From Yamagishiella unicocca (Eukaryota; Chlorophyta; Chlorophyceae; Chlamydomonadales; Volvocaceae), in assembly GCA_003116995.1 (NCBI GenBank), contig BDSL01000022.1, positions 124,001-188,000 of the forward strand: DNA of 64,000 nt, read 5' to 3'. Position numbers and translations under genes: made by a program. The notes below the pieces were generated by a model that had not been told where the DNA came from, did no database searches, and worked only from the letters and a program-made list of their open reading frames with translations. Shown here in pieces: positions 11,771 to 24,653 of this stretch; position 1 is the first letter of the stretch; the number at the start of each line of letters is the position of its first letter.

Positions 11771-13140
11771 GCCCTACAAGCAAGACCTACGCTCAAGACC
11801 TACATTCAAGACATCACCCCACCCCATCCACCTACCCCTTCCCTCACCTCCTCCTCCTGGATGGGCTGGATTTCGGTTTTGGACTGGCACTGGGTGTTGC
11901 TCGGGTCCCTGGCAACACCCAGGTAGGGCACTTGGCATTTTCTTTAAGACAAATCAGGTTTCGACACCCACCTGTCCGCCCTACCTACCCCTAATGCAGG
12001 TTGTCACGTGACACGGGGCTTTAAAAACACCACACATGATGTAATCAAGACCTACGCTCATCAAGACATGCCGACAGGCAACAACTACCTACGCAAGTAA
12101 GGTCAGGTTCGGGGAACCTTCGTTAGGCTGCCAGTCACGAGACTTTTGGGTACCTCGCTCGATGGGGTTGATCGGGTCGGGCGGGCCAGGTATCTGCTGC
12201 ACTGTTCAGCCAGTACTTCAGCCAGCAGCCAGCCAACCCTTCGGCGTCAGCCAGCCGTCAGCCACCCGCGCAGCCTTCAGCAGCCAGCCACCCGTCAGCA
12301 GCCACCCGCGCAGCAGCCTTACTTCCGCAGCCAGCCTTTTTTTTGCAGCAGTAACCCAGCCTTCGGTGCAGCGGATGCCTTGCCCCGCCCTTCATCCTGG
12401 CGTTGCCAGTGTGCATGTATGCCAAGCCCCATACGTAATAAGTACACGTTACCGTTTTGCACCGTGCACCAACTACTGATACAAGTCCCCACTTCCCCGC
12501 TCCCACTCCACTTTTGCCACTCTACATACGTACATCGCCCGCGCGAGCTGTATCTCCTGCTCTTCGCACAAGTCGCGCGCGGGGCACGTAAACACCATCG
12601 ATTACGACGTAATCAAGACCTACGCTCATGATGGGCCGGCAGGCAACACCCATGCTCAAGGCTAAGGCCTACACACAAGACCGACAACCTGCCTACACGC
12701 AAGACCAAGACCTACATTATTCGAGACCTTCTCCACCCCACCCCACCTACCCCTCACCTCACCTCCTTCTCCTCCTGGGCTGGGTTTCGGTCTTGGATGG
12801 CACTGGGTGTTGCTCGGGTCCCTGACAACACCCAGGGACGTACGGCACTTGGCATTTTCTTTAAGGCACATCAGATTTTGACACGCACCCACCTTTCCGC
12901 CCTAGCCCTAATGCAGGTTGTCACGGGGCTTGTAAACACCACGCACGATGTAATCAAGACCTACGCTCATCAAGACGGGACGACAGGCAACACCTACGCT
13001 CAAGACTAAGGCCTACGCACATACAGGACCGACCTACCTACGTACACGCAAGACCAAGACCTACATTATTCGAGACCTCCTACACCCCACCCCACCTACC
13101 CCTCCCCCCGTCCCACCTCCTCCTGGCTCCTCCTGGGCTC
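11770..13140. repeat. Dispersed and tandem copies of a CAAGACCTAC-rich repeat
   Basis: Two related blocks, about 11780-12090 and 12600-13010, share CAAGACCTACGCTCATCAAG, GGTGTTGCTCGGGTCCCTG, the palindromic-looking GGCACTGGGTGTTGC...CAACACCCAGG, CTAATGCAGGTTGTCACG and a pyrimidine-rich CCCCACCCCACCTACCCCT tract. A third, shorter tract follows at about 13030-13135. The repeats flank a diverged piece of the large array unit (12126-12540). No coding potential is evident. Confidence 0.7.
12126..12540 (+). repeat. Diverged copy of the tail of the 1.7-kb array unit
   Basis: It aligns with about 17095-17470 of the array. GGCTGCCAGTCACG, CTCGATGGGGT, ATCTGCTGCACTG, the CAGCCAGCC / CCACCCGCGCAG tract, GCGGATGCCTTGCCC, TAATAAGTACACGTTACCG and GCACCAACTACTGATACA are all shared in the same order. 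It has more substitutions than the copies inside the main array, so it is an older or less homogenised relative. Confidence 0.8.
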
Positions 13141-13691
13141 GACATGTGCGCGCGCTTCAGATATAGAGCTGTACGGACGGCGCCGCGATACATGGTGGCG
13201 TCCCCCTTGGCGAGTTATCGGGACGGAGGCCGCCGTGGAGGCGCGCCAACTAACATGTCGCCGTACGTCATGGTCGCCACGCACGTGGTGCCCGGCCTTC
13301 ATTCCTTACCTTTGCGGCGGTGGGTGCCCTCCTGCGATGCTCGTCGAGGGTTATGATCGCATCATAGGCGGCACGCACACGCCGAGCGATGTCGAGCCCG
13401 GCTGCCCGCACTTGCCGGAACTGCTCGCTGTTTTTGTGTCATCTAAAACCCTCACAAGTCGCTTACGTTTTCCTCTCGCTGCCAGCAGGCACGGTCCAGC
13501 ATACGTTCCACCCCTCGTCGTTGCATGGTGAACAATTCGCAACAGCATCGTTGCCCAGCTACAACTAATAGTGAAGCAAGTTGAAGGTGAGGTATTACCT
13601 ACCGTACATCAGCAGCAGGAACCAAAGTACACCTGTACGGTGCAGCAAGCGTTGATTAAGGCGTGTGACATCTTGCTAATTTGCCAAAAAA

Positions 13692-15176
13692 ATGGAGTCA
13701 AACGATACGTCTTCCGCGCTTCAGGCCATCAATTACCGGTATTGCAGTTGCTGGATCAGCGGCTGCTGCCTTTCAAGACGGTCTACTTAGATGTACCGGA
13801 CGTAAAGGCAGCATGGACCCAGATCCGAGATATGGTTATGCGCGGAGCGCCGGCGATCGGCTGCACCGGCGCGCTTGCCATGGCGGTGGAGCTGCACACG
13901 AGCAAGGACGCTGGCAAGGCATTCAGCTCGGTCGAGGAGTTTTATTCATTCGACGTTGGAATACCTTGTCACAAGGTGCGCGCCACGAGTTAACGACTCG
14001 TTTGTAAATGTACGCGCAATTTCAGGACGCCCCAAAGCCGGAAGTACAAGGCTGCAATCTACAAATTCATAGTGACTATTTTTGTGCACATCATGCGACG
14101 GCCTCTATGGCCCCGTGGCCTCTGCGGCCCCGCCCACTTTGGTTTCCGTCGTCAACGGAGACATCTTGCTGTTTCCGCTACAGCCGCATTACCCCCCTGG
14201 ATACCCATGGCGTGGATCCCGGCGTGTATTACACATGCCGTGCACCGCTCCCTCACACTCCGCGCCGGCCTCCCTCCTTCCCTGCCGACCCCCTCCCCGC
14301 ACATTCCCCCCTCCCCGCCCCTTCTACTCTCCCCAACCAGCCGTCCCACCGCCGTCAATCTGGCAGACGCCGCCAACAAGTTGAAGGCGTCGACGTCTCA
14401 GGCCGCTGCCGCCACCTCCGCCACCCCCACCTCGATTTGCGCGAGAGTCATTGACGCAGCGGAGGCGTTCCTGGTTGACGACATAGCAGCGAACAAGGTG
14501 AGGAGGGGGCTGGGCGGGCCACGCGTCCACGCGGACAAGGTGAAGAGGCATGGAAGGCCCGCGTGTCAAGGCCGGAGGCTGGCCATAAAGTCTAGGCTGC
14601 CCCTCAGCGATGCAGCGCATGGAGGGCAGGGCGGCGGCGCAGGGCAGGGCGGGTAGGACAGCAGAGGGCAGGGCGGGTAGGACGGCTCTGGGCATAGAGG
14701 GCTGGGCGGCGGCGTAGCGCAAAGAGGATAGGGCGGTGGCGCAGGGTGTGGAGGGCAGGGCGGTGCCGGTCGTGGCTGGTAGGGCAGCGCCGGGCGTGGA
14801 GGGCAGGGCGGCGCAGGGCATGCGTGTCTGGTGAACGTGTTGGTGTTGTTGGGAGGCCGTTGGAGTGTCGTAAGTGCCCGGTTGTGCTGGGCGGTGTGAG
14901 TGGAGTTGGCTGCAATCCATGCTGGCCAGTGGTGGCCAGAGGCCGGACCCCGCATCAACGGGGTGCCTGCCCCGAACCCTGACTGTCGTACGTAGTCCCG
15001 GGTTAAACCATCAGCGATCAGCAGCCGCTACTCCCTCTGCGCCCCCGCCTCAGGCCATGGGCGCCACCGGCTCCGCCGCGCTGCTGGCTGCCGCCCGCTG
15101 GGGGTGATCCGCGCGCTGCAGGAGCAGGGCGCACTGGAGCACGCGTTCTGTACGGAAACGCGGCCGTACAACCAGG
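13692..15176 (+). pseudogene. mtnA: Methylthioribose-1-phosphate isomerase pseudogene (5' exons)
   Basis: This is a broken start of MtnA (MTI1 in plants), the eIF2B-related enzyme that converts methylthioribose-1-phosphate to methylthioribulose-1-phosphate in the methionine salvage cycle. The start MESNDTSSALQAINYR (ATG 13692) is followed by a frameshift, then LLDQRLLPFKTVYLDVPDV and IRDMVMRGAPAIGCTGALAM. A second frameshift lies near 13945, before LEYLVT ending at donor 13975. Exon 2 (14341-14497) reads SRPTAVNLADAANKLKAS through FLVDDIAANK. Exon 3 (15054-15176) begins [15 protein letters not shown] but lacks 88 bp present in the copy at 26359, so a TGA follows at once; the remainder encodes [20 protein letters not shown]. 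The lost segment carries the conserved THCNTGS with the catalytic Cys. No later exons follow; the array begins 100 bp downstream. Confidence 0.85.
14590..14825. repeat. GC-rich minisatellite inside the mtnA intron
   Basis: Degenerate repeats of about 20-28 bp built on GGAGGGCAGGGCGGCG, GCAGGGCAGGGCGGGTAGGA and related words. The same family fills 25815-26100 beside the duplicated mtnA exon. It lies in the intron between exons 2 and 3 of the broken gene and probably expanded by slippage. Confidence 0.85.
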
Positions 15177-15281
15177 GTAAGGAGCCGGTTGGGGGGTATG
15201 AAAGGGAGCCAATAGGTTGGAAAAGGAGACGGGTCGGCATAGTGGGAATGTGGATGGACGAGGGCCGGCGGGCAGGTGTGC

Positions 15282-15296
15282 TCAGCCAGTAGTACT

Positions 15297-15331
<35 letters not shown>

Positions 15332-15790
15332 ACCTTTCAGCGCCAGCCACCCGTCAGCCACCCGCGCAGCCTTCAGCAGCCAGCCACCCGTCAGCAGCCA
15401 CCCGCGCAGCAGCCTTCAGCAGCCAGCTTTCTCAGCAGTAATCCAGCCTTTGGTGTAGCGGATGCCTTGCCCGGCCGTTCGTCCCGGCGTTGCCTGTGTG
15501 CCCAGCCCCATAATAAGTACACGTCACCGTTGTGCATCGTGCACCAACTACTGATACACGCCCCCACCTCCTCCCACTCCACTTTTGCCACCCTACATAC
15601 ATCGCGCGAGCTCTCCTGCGCTTCGTCGCTGGAGACCTACGTGCAACTGCTGCGCCCCGGCGGAGCTCCCTGCTGCGAGGATCTGCGCCTGCAAGGGCCG
15701 GGGAGGGCTTCCATGATACTCGGCAGTGTACCCTTTGCCAACCCGCTGGCCACCTGCTGGTGACCGTCTAAAGCTGAGGTATGTACGTAG
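15282..15790 (+). repeat. Truncated array unit (tail) with CAGC microsatellite
   Basis: This is the last ~500 bp of the large repeat, joined upstream to intron sequence of the mtnA pseudogene. It opens with seven or more CAGC repeats (about 15298-15331), then the AACCTTTCAGCGCCAGCCA tract and the shared TAATAAGTACACGTCACC, GCACCAACTACTGATACA and GACCGTCTAAAGCTGAGG, ending just before unit 1. The array therefore starts with an incomplete unit. Confidence 0.9.
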
Positions 15791-18700
15791 GTGCGGGTCC
15801 TGGGGGAGGGGGGTTGGATGAGGGAGGTGCACGATGTTGACAGCAGCGTACACGGGGGTCACTTGTTCATGCACGCGGGATGCAATACATGCTGGCGCGT
15901 AACAAGCATTTATCGCGAATCAACTAACGCAGCCCTGCGATCAACTAACGCAGCCCTCATCAATGATGCTCCCGCAGATATCCTACGCTCGCTCCAGGCG
16001 GGGGAGTTCCGCCGGCATCGGTTCGGCGGTGGCAAGCAGCTTCCGCCGTCGTAAGCTAACCGGCGCCGCTTCTGGCTGGACAGCAGACGCGCGCCCACCA
16101 CGGAGGAGCTGCTTCGGCCGTCGCGGAGTCCTTTCAAGGTAGTGTGCTTGCTCAGGGATGGGTGGGCTTCGGAGGTCATGCACGGCGCGTGCTGGGCTGG
16201 ATTTTGGGTCACGTACGGCATGCTGTGGGCTCGGGTTTGGTAATAAGTGCGGCATGCTGCTGTGGGCTCGGGTTTGGGTTTGACGTGTCATGTGCCGGGC
16301 CGGAATTCACGTGTTGCATTATTGGTTAGGGATGGGGTAGGGCCCCTTCAGGAGCTTTGCGTTTAGGGCTGGGTTTTCGCCTGCGGCGGCACGGCTGCGT
16401 GCTCGCGCGCGGGCAGGTTCGTTTGTTCCGTCGTGTCCGACCGGGGCGTGTGGATGAGGGGGGGGGGGTAATTGCGTAACGAGCACGAGGTCTCTGGTGG
16501 CCCCCCTCTCCGGGGTGATTACGCTAGCGCGCCAGGACGATAGCGGCCCCCGGACTTATTCCCGCCTTCGTGTCCATTCCCGCAGGAGTACTGGAGCTGT
16601 CTAGCTCAATGCGGGCGGTAGACTCACCCGCAGGTCTCCATGTGGGCGGCTTCCCGCGGATTAATCAGGTGGGTTCCTCCCGAGCTGCACAGGATTGGTA
16701 GGGTTTTGTTGTCGTAATCGTCTCCCTGCGTCGCGAAAATCCGGGACATATGTCGCTTCCAGGGCTGATCAATGCTCACCTACGTCACAAATAAGCTTAC
16801 ACAATGTGAACCAAAACAAACACTGCTCCCCGCAGGTTACAGGCGGTGGAGCGTCTTTCATATGGTTGTGATGCGGCGGTGACGAGAAGCGCCGTTGCTA
16901 CTGCTGCGGCTGGCGGCAACTCGAGCTCGACCGCAGCGACGTTATTGGTCAGGCACAACGCAAGGCAAGCAAGGTACGCACAGTAGGTGTGTCCGGGCCC
17001 GCTGGGTTTCGGTTTGGGGGTGAGGTATGGCCCGGGCAGGCAGGCCACCTGCTGGCCAGCGACTAGTAATGTCATGCTCGGAAATCCCTTGTTGGGCTGC
17101 CAGTCACGGGGCTTGTGGGTATCTCGATGGGGTCGGTCGGGTGGGGCAAGGCATCTGCTGCACTGCTCAGCCAGTACTTCAGCCAGCCAGCCAACCTTTC
17201 AGCGCCAGCCAGCCGTCAGCCACCCGCGCAGCCTTCAGCAGCCAGCCACCCGTCAGCAGCCACCCGCGCAGCAGCCTTCAGCAGCCAGCTTTCTCAGCAG
17301 TAATCCAGCCTTTGGTGTAGCGGATGCCTTGCCCGGCCGTTCGTCCCGGCGTTGCCTGTGTGCCCAGCCCCATAATAAGTACACGTCACCGTTGTGCATC
17401 GTGCACCAACTACTGATACACGCCCCCACCTCCTCCCACTCCACTTTTGCCACCCTACATACATCGCGCGAGCTCTCCTGCGCTTCGTCGCTGGAGACCT
17501 ACGTGCAACTGCTGCGCCCCGGCGGAGCTCCCTGCTGCGAGGATCTGCGCCTGCAAGGGCCGGGGAGGGCTTCCATGATACTCGGCAGTGCACCCTTTGC
17601 CAACCCGCTGGCCACCTGCTGGTGACCGTCTAAAGCTGAGGGATGTAGGTGCGGGTCCTGGGGGAGGGGGGTTGGATGAGGGAGGTGCACGATGTTGACA
17701 GCAGCGTACACGGGGGTCACTTGTTCATGCACGCGGGGTGTAATACATGATGGCCGCGTAACAAGCATTTATCGCGGATCAACTAACGCAGCCCTGCGAT
17801 CAACTAACGCAGCCCTCATCAATGATGCTCCCGCAGATATCCTACGTACGCTCGCTCCAGGCGGGGGAGTTCCGCCGGCATCGGTTCGGCGGTGGCAAGC
17901 AGCTTCCGCCGTCGTAAGCTAACCGGCGCCGCTTCTGGCTGGACAGCAGACGCGCGCCCACCACGGAGGAGCTGCTTCGGCCGTCGCGGAGTCCTTTCAA
18001 GGTAGTGTGCTTGCTCAGGGATGGGTGGGCTTCGGAGGTCATGCACGGCGCGTGCTGGGCTGGATTTTGGGTCACGTACGGCATGCTGTGGGCTCGGGTT
18101 TGGTAATAAGTGCGGCATGCTGCTGTGGGCTCGGGTTTGGGTTTGACGTGTCATGTGCCGGGCCGGAATTCACGTGTTGCATTATTGGTTAGGGATGGGG
18201 TAGGGCCCCTTCAGGAGCTTTGCGTTTAGGGCTGGGTTTTCGCCTGCGGCGGCACGGCTGCGTGCTCGCGCGCGGGCAGGTTCGTTTGTTCCGTCGTGTC
18301 CGACCGGGGCGTGTGGATGAGGGGGGGGGGGGGTAATTGCGTAACGAGCACGAGCTCTCTGGCGGCCCCCCCCTCCGGGGTGATTACGCTAGCGCGCCAG
18401 GACGATAGCGGCCCCCGGACTTATTTCCGCCTTCGTGTCCATTCCCGCAGGAGTACTGGAGCTGTCTAGCTCAATGCGGGCGGTAGACTCACCCGCAGGT
18501 CTCCATGTGGGCGGCTTCCCGCGGATTAATCAGGTGGGTTCCTCCCGAGCTGCACAGGATTGGTAGGGTTTTGTTGTCGTAATCGTCTCCCTGCGTCGCG
18601 AACATCCGGGACATATGTCGCTTCCAGGGCTGATCAATGCTCACCTACGTCACAAATAAGCTTACACAATGTGAACCAAAACAAACACTGCTCCCCGCAG

Positions 18701-21700
18701 GTTACAGGCGGTGGAGCGTCTTTCATATGGTTGTGATGCGGCGGTGACGAGAAGCGCCGTTGCTACTGCTGCGGCCGGCGGCAACTCGAGCTCGACCGCA
18801 GCGACGTTATTGGTCAGGCACAACGCAAGGCAAGCAAGGTACGCACAGTAGGTGTGTCCGGGCCCGCTGGGTTTCGGTTTGGGGGTGAGGTATGGCCCGG
18901 GCAGGCAGGCCACCTGCTCGCCAGCGACTAGTAATGTCATGCTCGGAAATCCCTTGTTGGGCTGCCAGTCACGGGGCTTGTGGGTATCTCGATGGGGTCG
19001 GTCGGGTGGGGCAAGGCATCTGCTGCACTGCTCAGCCAGTACTTCAGCCAGCCCCATAATAAGTACATGTCACCGTTGTGCATCGTGCACCAACTACTGA
19101 TACACGCCCCCACCTCCTCCCACTCCACTTTTGCCACTCTACATACATCGCCCGAGCTCTCCTGCGCTTCGTCGCTGGAGACCTAAGTAAGTGCAACTGC
19201 TGCGCCCCGGCGGAGCTCCCTGCTGCGAGTATCTGCGCCTGCAAGGGCCGGGGAGGGCTTCCATGATACTCGGCAGTGTACCCTTTGCCAACCCGCTGGC
19301 CACCTGCTGGTGACCGTCTAAAGCTGAGGTATGTACGTAGGTGCGGGTCCTGGGGGAGGGGGGTTGGATGAGGGAGGTGCACGATGTTGACAGCAGCGTA
19401 CACGGGGGTCACTTGTTCATGCACGCGGGATGCAATACATGCTGGCGCGTAACAAGCATTTATCGCGAATCAACTAACGCAGCCCTGCGATCAACTAACG
19501 CAGCCCTCATCAATGATGCTCCCGCAGATATCCTACGTACGCTCGCTCCAGGCGGGGGAGTTCCGCCGGCATCGGTTCGGCGGTGGCAAGCAGCTTCCGC
19601 CGTCGTAAGCTAACCGGCGCCGCTTCTGGCTGGACAGCAGACGCGCGCCCACCACGGAGGAGCTGCTTCGGCCGTCGCGGAGTCCTTTCCAGGTAGTGTG
19701 CTTGCTCAGGGATGGGTGGGCTTCGGAGGTCATGCACGGCGCGTGCTGGGCTGGATTTTGGGTCACGTACGGCATGCTGTGGGCTCGGGTTTGGTAATAA
19801 GTGCGGCATGCTGCTGTGGGCTCGGGTTTGGGTTTGACGTGTCATGTGCCGGGCCGGAATTCACGTGTTGCATTATTGGTTAGGGATGGGGTAGGGCCCC
19901 TTCAGGAGCTTTGCGTTTAGGGCTGGGTTTTCGCCTGCGGCGGCACGGCTGCGTGCTCGCGCGCGGGCAGGTTCGTTTGTTCCGTCGTGTCCGACCGGGG
20001 CGTGTGGATGAGGGGGGGGGGGTAATTGCGTAACGAGCACGAGCTCTCTGGCGGCCCCCCCCTCCGGGGTGATTACGCTAGCGCGCCAGGACGATAGCGG
20101 CCCCCGGACTTATTTCCGCCTTCGTGTCCATTCCCGCAGGAGTACTGGAGCTGTCTAGCTCAATGCGGGCGGTAGACTCACCCGCAGGTCTCCATGTGGG
20201 CGGCTTCCCGCGGATTAATCAGGTGGGTTCCTCCCGAGCTGCACAGGATTGGTAGGGTTTTGTTGTCGTAATCGTCTCCCTGCGTCGCGAACATCCGGGA
20301 CATATGTCGCTTCCAGGGCTGATCAATGCTCACCTACGTCACAAATAAGCTTACACAATGTGAACCAAAACAAACACTGCTCCCCGCAGGTTACAGGCGG
20401 TGGAGCGTCTTTCATATGGTTGTGATGCGGCGGTGACGAGAAGCGCCGTTGCTACTGCTGCGGCCGGCGGCAACTCGAGCTCGACCGCAGCGACGTTATT
20501 GGTCAGGCACAACGCAAGGCAAGCAAGGTACGCACAGTAGGTGTGTCCGGGCCCGCTGGGTTTCGGTTTGGGGGTGAGGTATGGCCCGGGCAGGCAGGCC
20601 ACCTGCTCGCCAGCGACTAGTAATGTCATGCTCGGAAATCCCTTGTTGGGCTGCCAGTCACGGGGCTTGTGGGTATCTCGATGGGGTCGGTCGGGTGGGG
20701 CAAGGCATCTGCTGCACTGCTCAGCCAGTACTTCAGCCAGCCCCATAATAAGTACATGTCACCGTTGTGCATCGTGCACCAACTACTGATACACGCCCCC
20801 ACCTCCTCCCACTCCACTTTTGCCACCCTACATACATCGCGCGAGCTCTCCTGCGCTTCGTCGCTGGAGACCTACGTGCAACTGCTGCGCCCCGGCGGAG
20901 CTCCCTGCTGCGAGGATCTGCGCCTGCAAGGGCCGGGGAGGGCTTCCATGATACTCGGCAGTGTACCCTTTGCCAACCCGCTGGCCACCTGCTGGTGACC
21001 GTCTAAAGCTGAGGTATGTACGTAGGTGCGGGTCCTGGGGGAGGGGGGTTGGATGAGGGAGGTGCACGATGTTGACAGCAGCGTACACGGGGGTCACTTG
21101 TTCATGCACGCGGGATGCAATACATGCTGGCGCGTAACAAGCATTTATCGCGAATCAACTAACGCAGCCCTGCGATCAACTAACGCAGCCCTCATCAATG
21201 ATGCTCCCGCAGATATCCTACGTACGCTCGCTCCAGGCGGGGGAGTTCCGCCGGCATCGGTTCGGCGGTGGCAAGCAGCTTCCGCCGTCGTAAGCTAACC
21301 GGCGCCGCTTCTGGCTGGACAGCAGACGCGCGCCCACCACGGAGGAGCTGCTTCGGCCGTCGCGGAGTCCTTTCCAGGTAGTGTGCTTGCTCAGGGATGG
21401 GTGGGCTTCGGAGGTCATGCACGGCGCGTGCTGGGCTGGATTTTGGGTCACGTACGGCATGCTGTGGGCTCGGGTTTGGTAATAAGTGCGGCATGCTGCT
21501 GTGGGCTCGGGTTTGGGTTTGACGTGTCATGTGCCGGGCCGGAATTCACGTGTTGCATTATTGGTTAGGGATGGGGTAGGGCCCCTTCAGGAGCTTTGCG
21601 TTTAGGGCTGGGTTTTCGCCTGCGGCGGCACGGCTGCGTGCTCGCGCGCGGGCAGGTTCGTTTGTTCCGTCGTGTCCGACCGGGGCGTGTGGATGAGGGG

Positions 21701-24529
21701 GGGGGGGTAATTGCGTAACGAGCACGAGCTCTCTGGCGGCCCCCCCCTCCGGGGTGATTACGCTAGCGCGCCAGGACGATAGCGGCCCCCGGACTTATTT
21801 CCGCCTTCGTGTCCATTCCCGCAGGAGTACTGGAGCTGTCTAGCTCAATGCGGGCGGTAGACTCACCCGCAGGTCTCCATGTGGGCGGCTTCCCGCGGAT
21901 TAATCAGGTGGGTTCCTCCCGAGCTGCACAGGATTGGTAGGGTTTTGTTGTCGTAATCGTCTCCCTGCGTCGCGAACATCCGGGACATATGTCGCTTCCA
22001 GGGCTGATCAATGCTCACCTACGTCACAAATAAGCTTACACAATGTGAACCAAAACAAACACTGCTCCCCGCAGGTTACAGGCGGTGGAGCGTCTTTCAT
22101 ATGGTTGTGATGCGGCGGTGACGAGAAGCGCCGTTGCTACTGCTGCGGCCGGCGGCAACTCGAGCTCGACCGCAGCGACGTTATTGGTCAGGCACAACGC
22201 AAGGCAAGCAAGGTACGCACAGTAGGTGTGTCCGGGCCCGCTGGGTTTCGGTTTGGGGGTGAGGTATGGCCCGGGCAGGCAGGCCACCTGCTCGCCAGCG
22301 ACTAGTAATGTCATGCTCGGAAATCCCTTGTTGGGCTGCCAGTCACGGGGCTTGTGGGTATCTCGATGGGGTCGGTCGGGTGGGGCAAGGCATCTGCTGC
22401 ACTGCTCAGCCAGTACTTCAGCCAGCCCCATAATAAGTACATGTCACCGTTGTGCATCGTGCACCAACTACTGATACACGCCCCCACCTCCTCCCACTCC
22501 ACTTTTGCCACTCTACATACATCGCCCGAGCTCTCCTGCGCTTCGTCGCTGGAGACCTAAGTAAGTGCAACTGCTGCGCCCCGGCGGAGCTCCCTGCTGC
22601 GAGTATCTGCGCCTGCAAGGGCCGGGGAGGGCTTCCATGATACTCGGCAGTGTACCCTTTGCCAACCCGCTGGCCACCTGCTGGTGACCGTCTAAAGCTG
22701 AGGTATGTACGTAGGTGCGGGTCCTGGGGGAGGGGGGTTGGATGAGGGAGGTGCACGATGTTGACAGCAGCGTACACGGGGGTCACTTGTTCATGCACGC
22801 GGGATGCAATACATGCTGGCGCGTAACAAGCATTTATCGCGAATCAACTAACGCAGCCCTGCGATCAACTAACGCAGCCCTCATCAATGATGCTCCCGCA
22901 GATATCCTACGTACGCTCGCTCCAGGCGGGGGAGTTCCGCCGGCATCGGTTCGGCGGTGGCAAGCAGCTTCCGCCGTCGTAAGCTAACCGGCGCCGCTTC
23001 TGGCTGGACAGCAGACGCGCGCCCACCACGGAGGAGCTGCTTCGGCCGTCGCGGAGTCCTTTCAAGGTAGTGTGCTTGCTCAGGGATGGGTGGGCTTCGG
23101 AGGTCATGCACGGCGCGTGCTGGGCTGGATTTTGGGTCACGTACGGCATGCTGTGGGCTCGGGTTTGGTAATAAGTGCGGCATGCTGCTGTGGGCTCGGG
23201 TTTGGGTTTGACGTGTCATGTGCCGGGCCGGAATTCACGTGTTGCATTATTGGTTAGGGATGGGGTAGGGCCCCTTCAGGAGCTTTGCGTTTAGGGCTGG
23301 GTTTTCGCCTGCGGCGGCACGGCTGCGTGCTCGCGCGCGGGCAGGTTCGTTTGTTCCGTCGTGTCCGACCGGGGCGTGTGGATGAGGGCGGGGTGATTGC
23401 GTTATGAGCACGAGGTCTCTGGTGGCCCCCCTCTCCGGGGTGATTACGCTAGCGCGCCAGGACGATAGCGGCCCCCGGACTTATTCCCGCCTTCGTGTCC
23501 ATTCCCGCAGGAGTACTGGAGCTGTCTAGCTCAATGCGGGCGGTAGACTCACCCGCAGGTCTCCATGTGGGCGGCTTCCCGCGGATTAATCAGGTGGGTT
23601 CAGGGGACATATGTCGCTTCCAGGGCTGATCAATGCTCACCTACGTCACAAATAAGCTTACACAATGTGAACCAAAACAAACACTGCTCCCCGCAGGTTA
23701 CAGGCGGTGGAGCGTCTTTCATATGCATGGTTGTGATGCGGCGGTGACGAGAAGCGCCGTTGCTACTGCTGCGGCCGGCGGCAACTCGAGCTCGACCGCA
23801 GCGACGTTATTGGTCAGGCACAACGCAAGGCAAGCAAGGTACGCACAGTAGTTGTGTCCGGGCACGGGGGTGGCCCGCTGGGTTTCGGTTTGGGGGTGAG
23901 GTATGGCCAGGGCAGGCAGGCCACCTGCTGGCCAGCGACTAGTAATGTCAGGTTCGGAAATCCCTTGTTGGGCTGCCAGTCACGGGGGCTTTGTGGGTAT
24001 CTCGATGGGGTCGATCGGGTGGGGCAAGGCATCTGCTGCACTGCTCAGCCAGTACTTCAGCCAGCCAGCCAACCTTTCAGCGCCAGCCAGCCGTCAGCCA
24101 CCCGCGCAGCCTTCAGCAGCCAGCCACCCGTCAGCAGCCACCCGCGCAGCAGCCTTCAGCAGCCAGCCTTCTCAGCAGTAATCCAGCCTTTGGTGTAGCG
24201 GATGCCTTGCCCGGCCGTTCGTCCCGGCGTTGCCTGCGTGCCCAGCCCCATAATAAGTACACGTCACCGTTGTGCATCGTGCACCAACTACTGATACACG
24301 CCCCCACTCCTCCCACTCCACTTTTGCCACTCTACATACATCGCCCGAGCTCTCCTGCGCTTCGTCGCTGGAGACCTAAGTAAGTGCAACTGCTGCGCCC
24401 CGGCGGAGCTCCCTGCTGCGAGGATCTGCGCCTGCAAGGGCCGGAGAGGGCTTCCATGATACTCGGCAGTGTACCCTTTGCCAACCCGCTGGCCACCTGC
24501 TGGTGACCGTCTAAAGCTAAGGCATGTAG
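15791..24529 (+). repeat. Tandem array of five ~1.7-1.86 kb units
   Basis: Units start at GTGCGGGTCCTGGGGG: 15791-17648 (1858 bp), 17649-19340 (1692), 19341-21025 (1685), 21026-22714 (1689) and 22715-24529 (1815). Identity is very high. Units 2-4 lack a 181-bp piece present in units 1 and 5 (between CTTCAGCCAGCC and CCCATAATAAG); unit 5 lacks about 77 bp near 23600. Each unit holds a doubled 22-bp phrase (GATCAACTAACGCAGCCCT), a poly-G run of variable length and GC-rich exon-like pieces. Units 2, 4 and 5 carry GAGACCTAAGTAAGTGC where 1 and 3 read GAGACCTACGTGC, so they form a mosaic. No frame longer than ~130 codons is intact, and no transposon ends or recognisable transposase or reverse transcriptase motifs are seen. 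It is probably a segmental tandem array. Confidence 0.95.
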
Positions 24530-24653
24530 GTGCGGGCTGGGGCTTCTGCCATTTGTTGGGAAGGGCGGTTGATGCCATGCGCGGGTCGTAAAATCTGCCA
24601 TGCGTTGCGAAGGGGAGAGAGGCCAGGGAGGCCAGGTTTTGGTAGTAAGGCGG

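Noticed and set aside
16450..16470. Poly-G run as a G-quadruplex regulatory element
   Set aside because: The run changes length between units (about 10-13 G) and fits slippage; no evidence for function.
15791..24400. Repeated frames of 60-130 codons in the large array as a gene family
   Set aside because: Frames overlap on both strands, indels break them between units, and no start/stop arrangement is stable. I treat them as repeat sequence with exon-like relics only.
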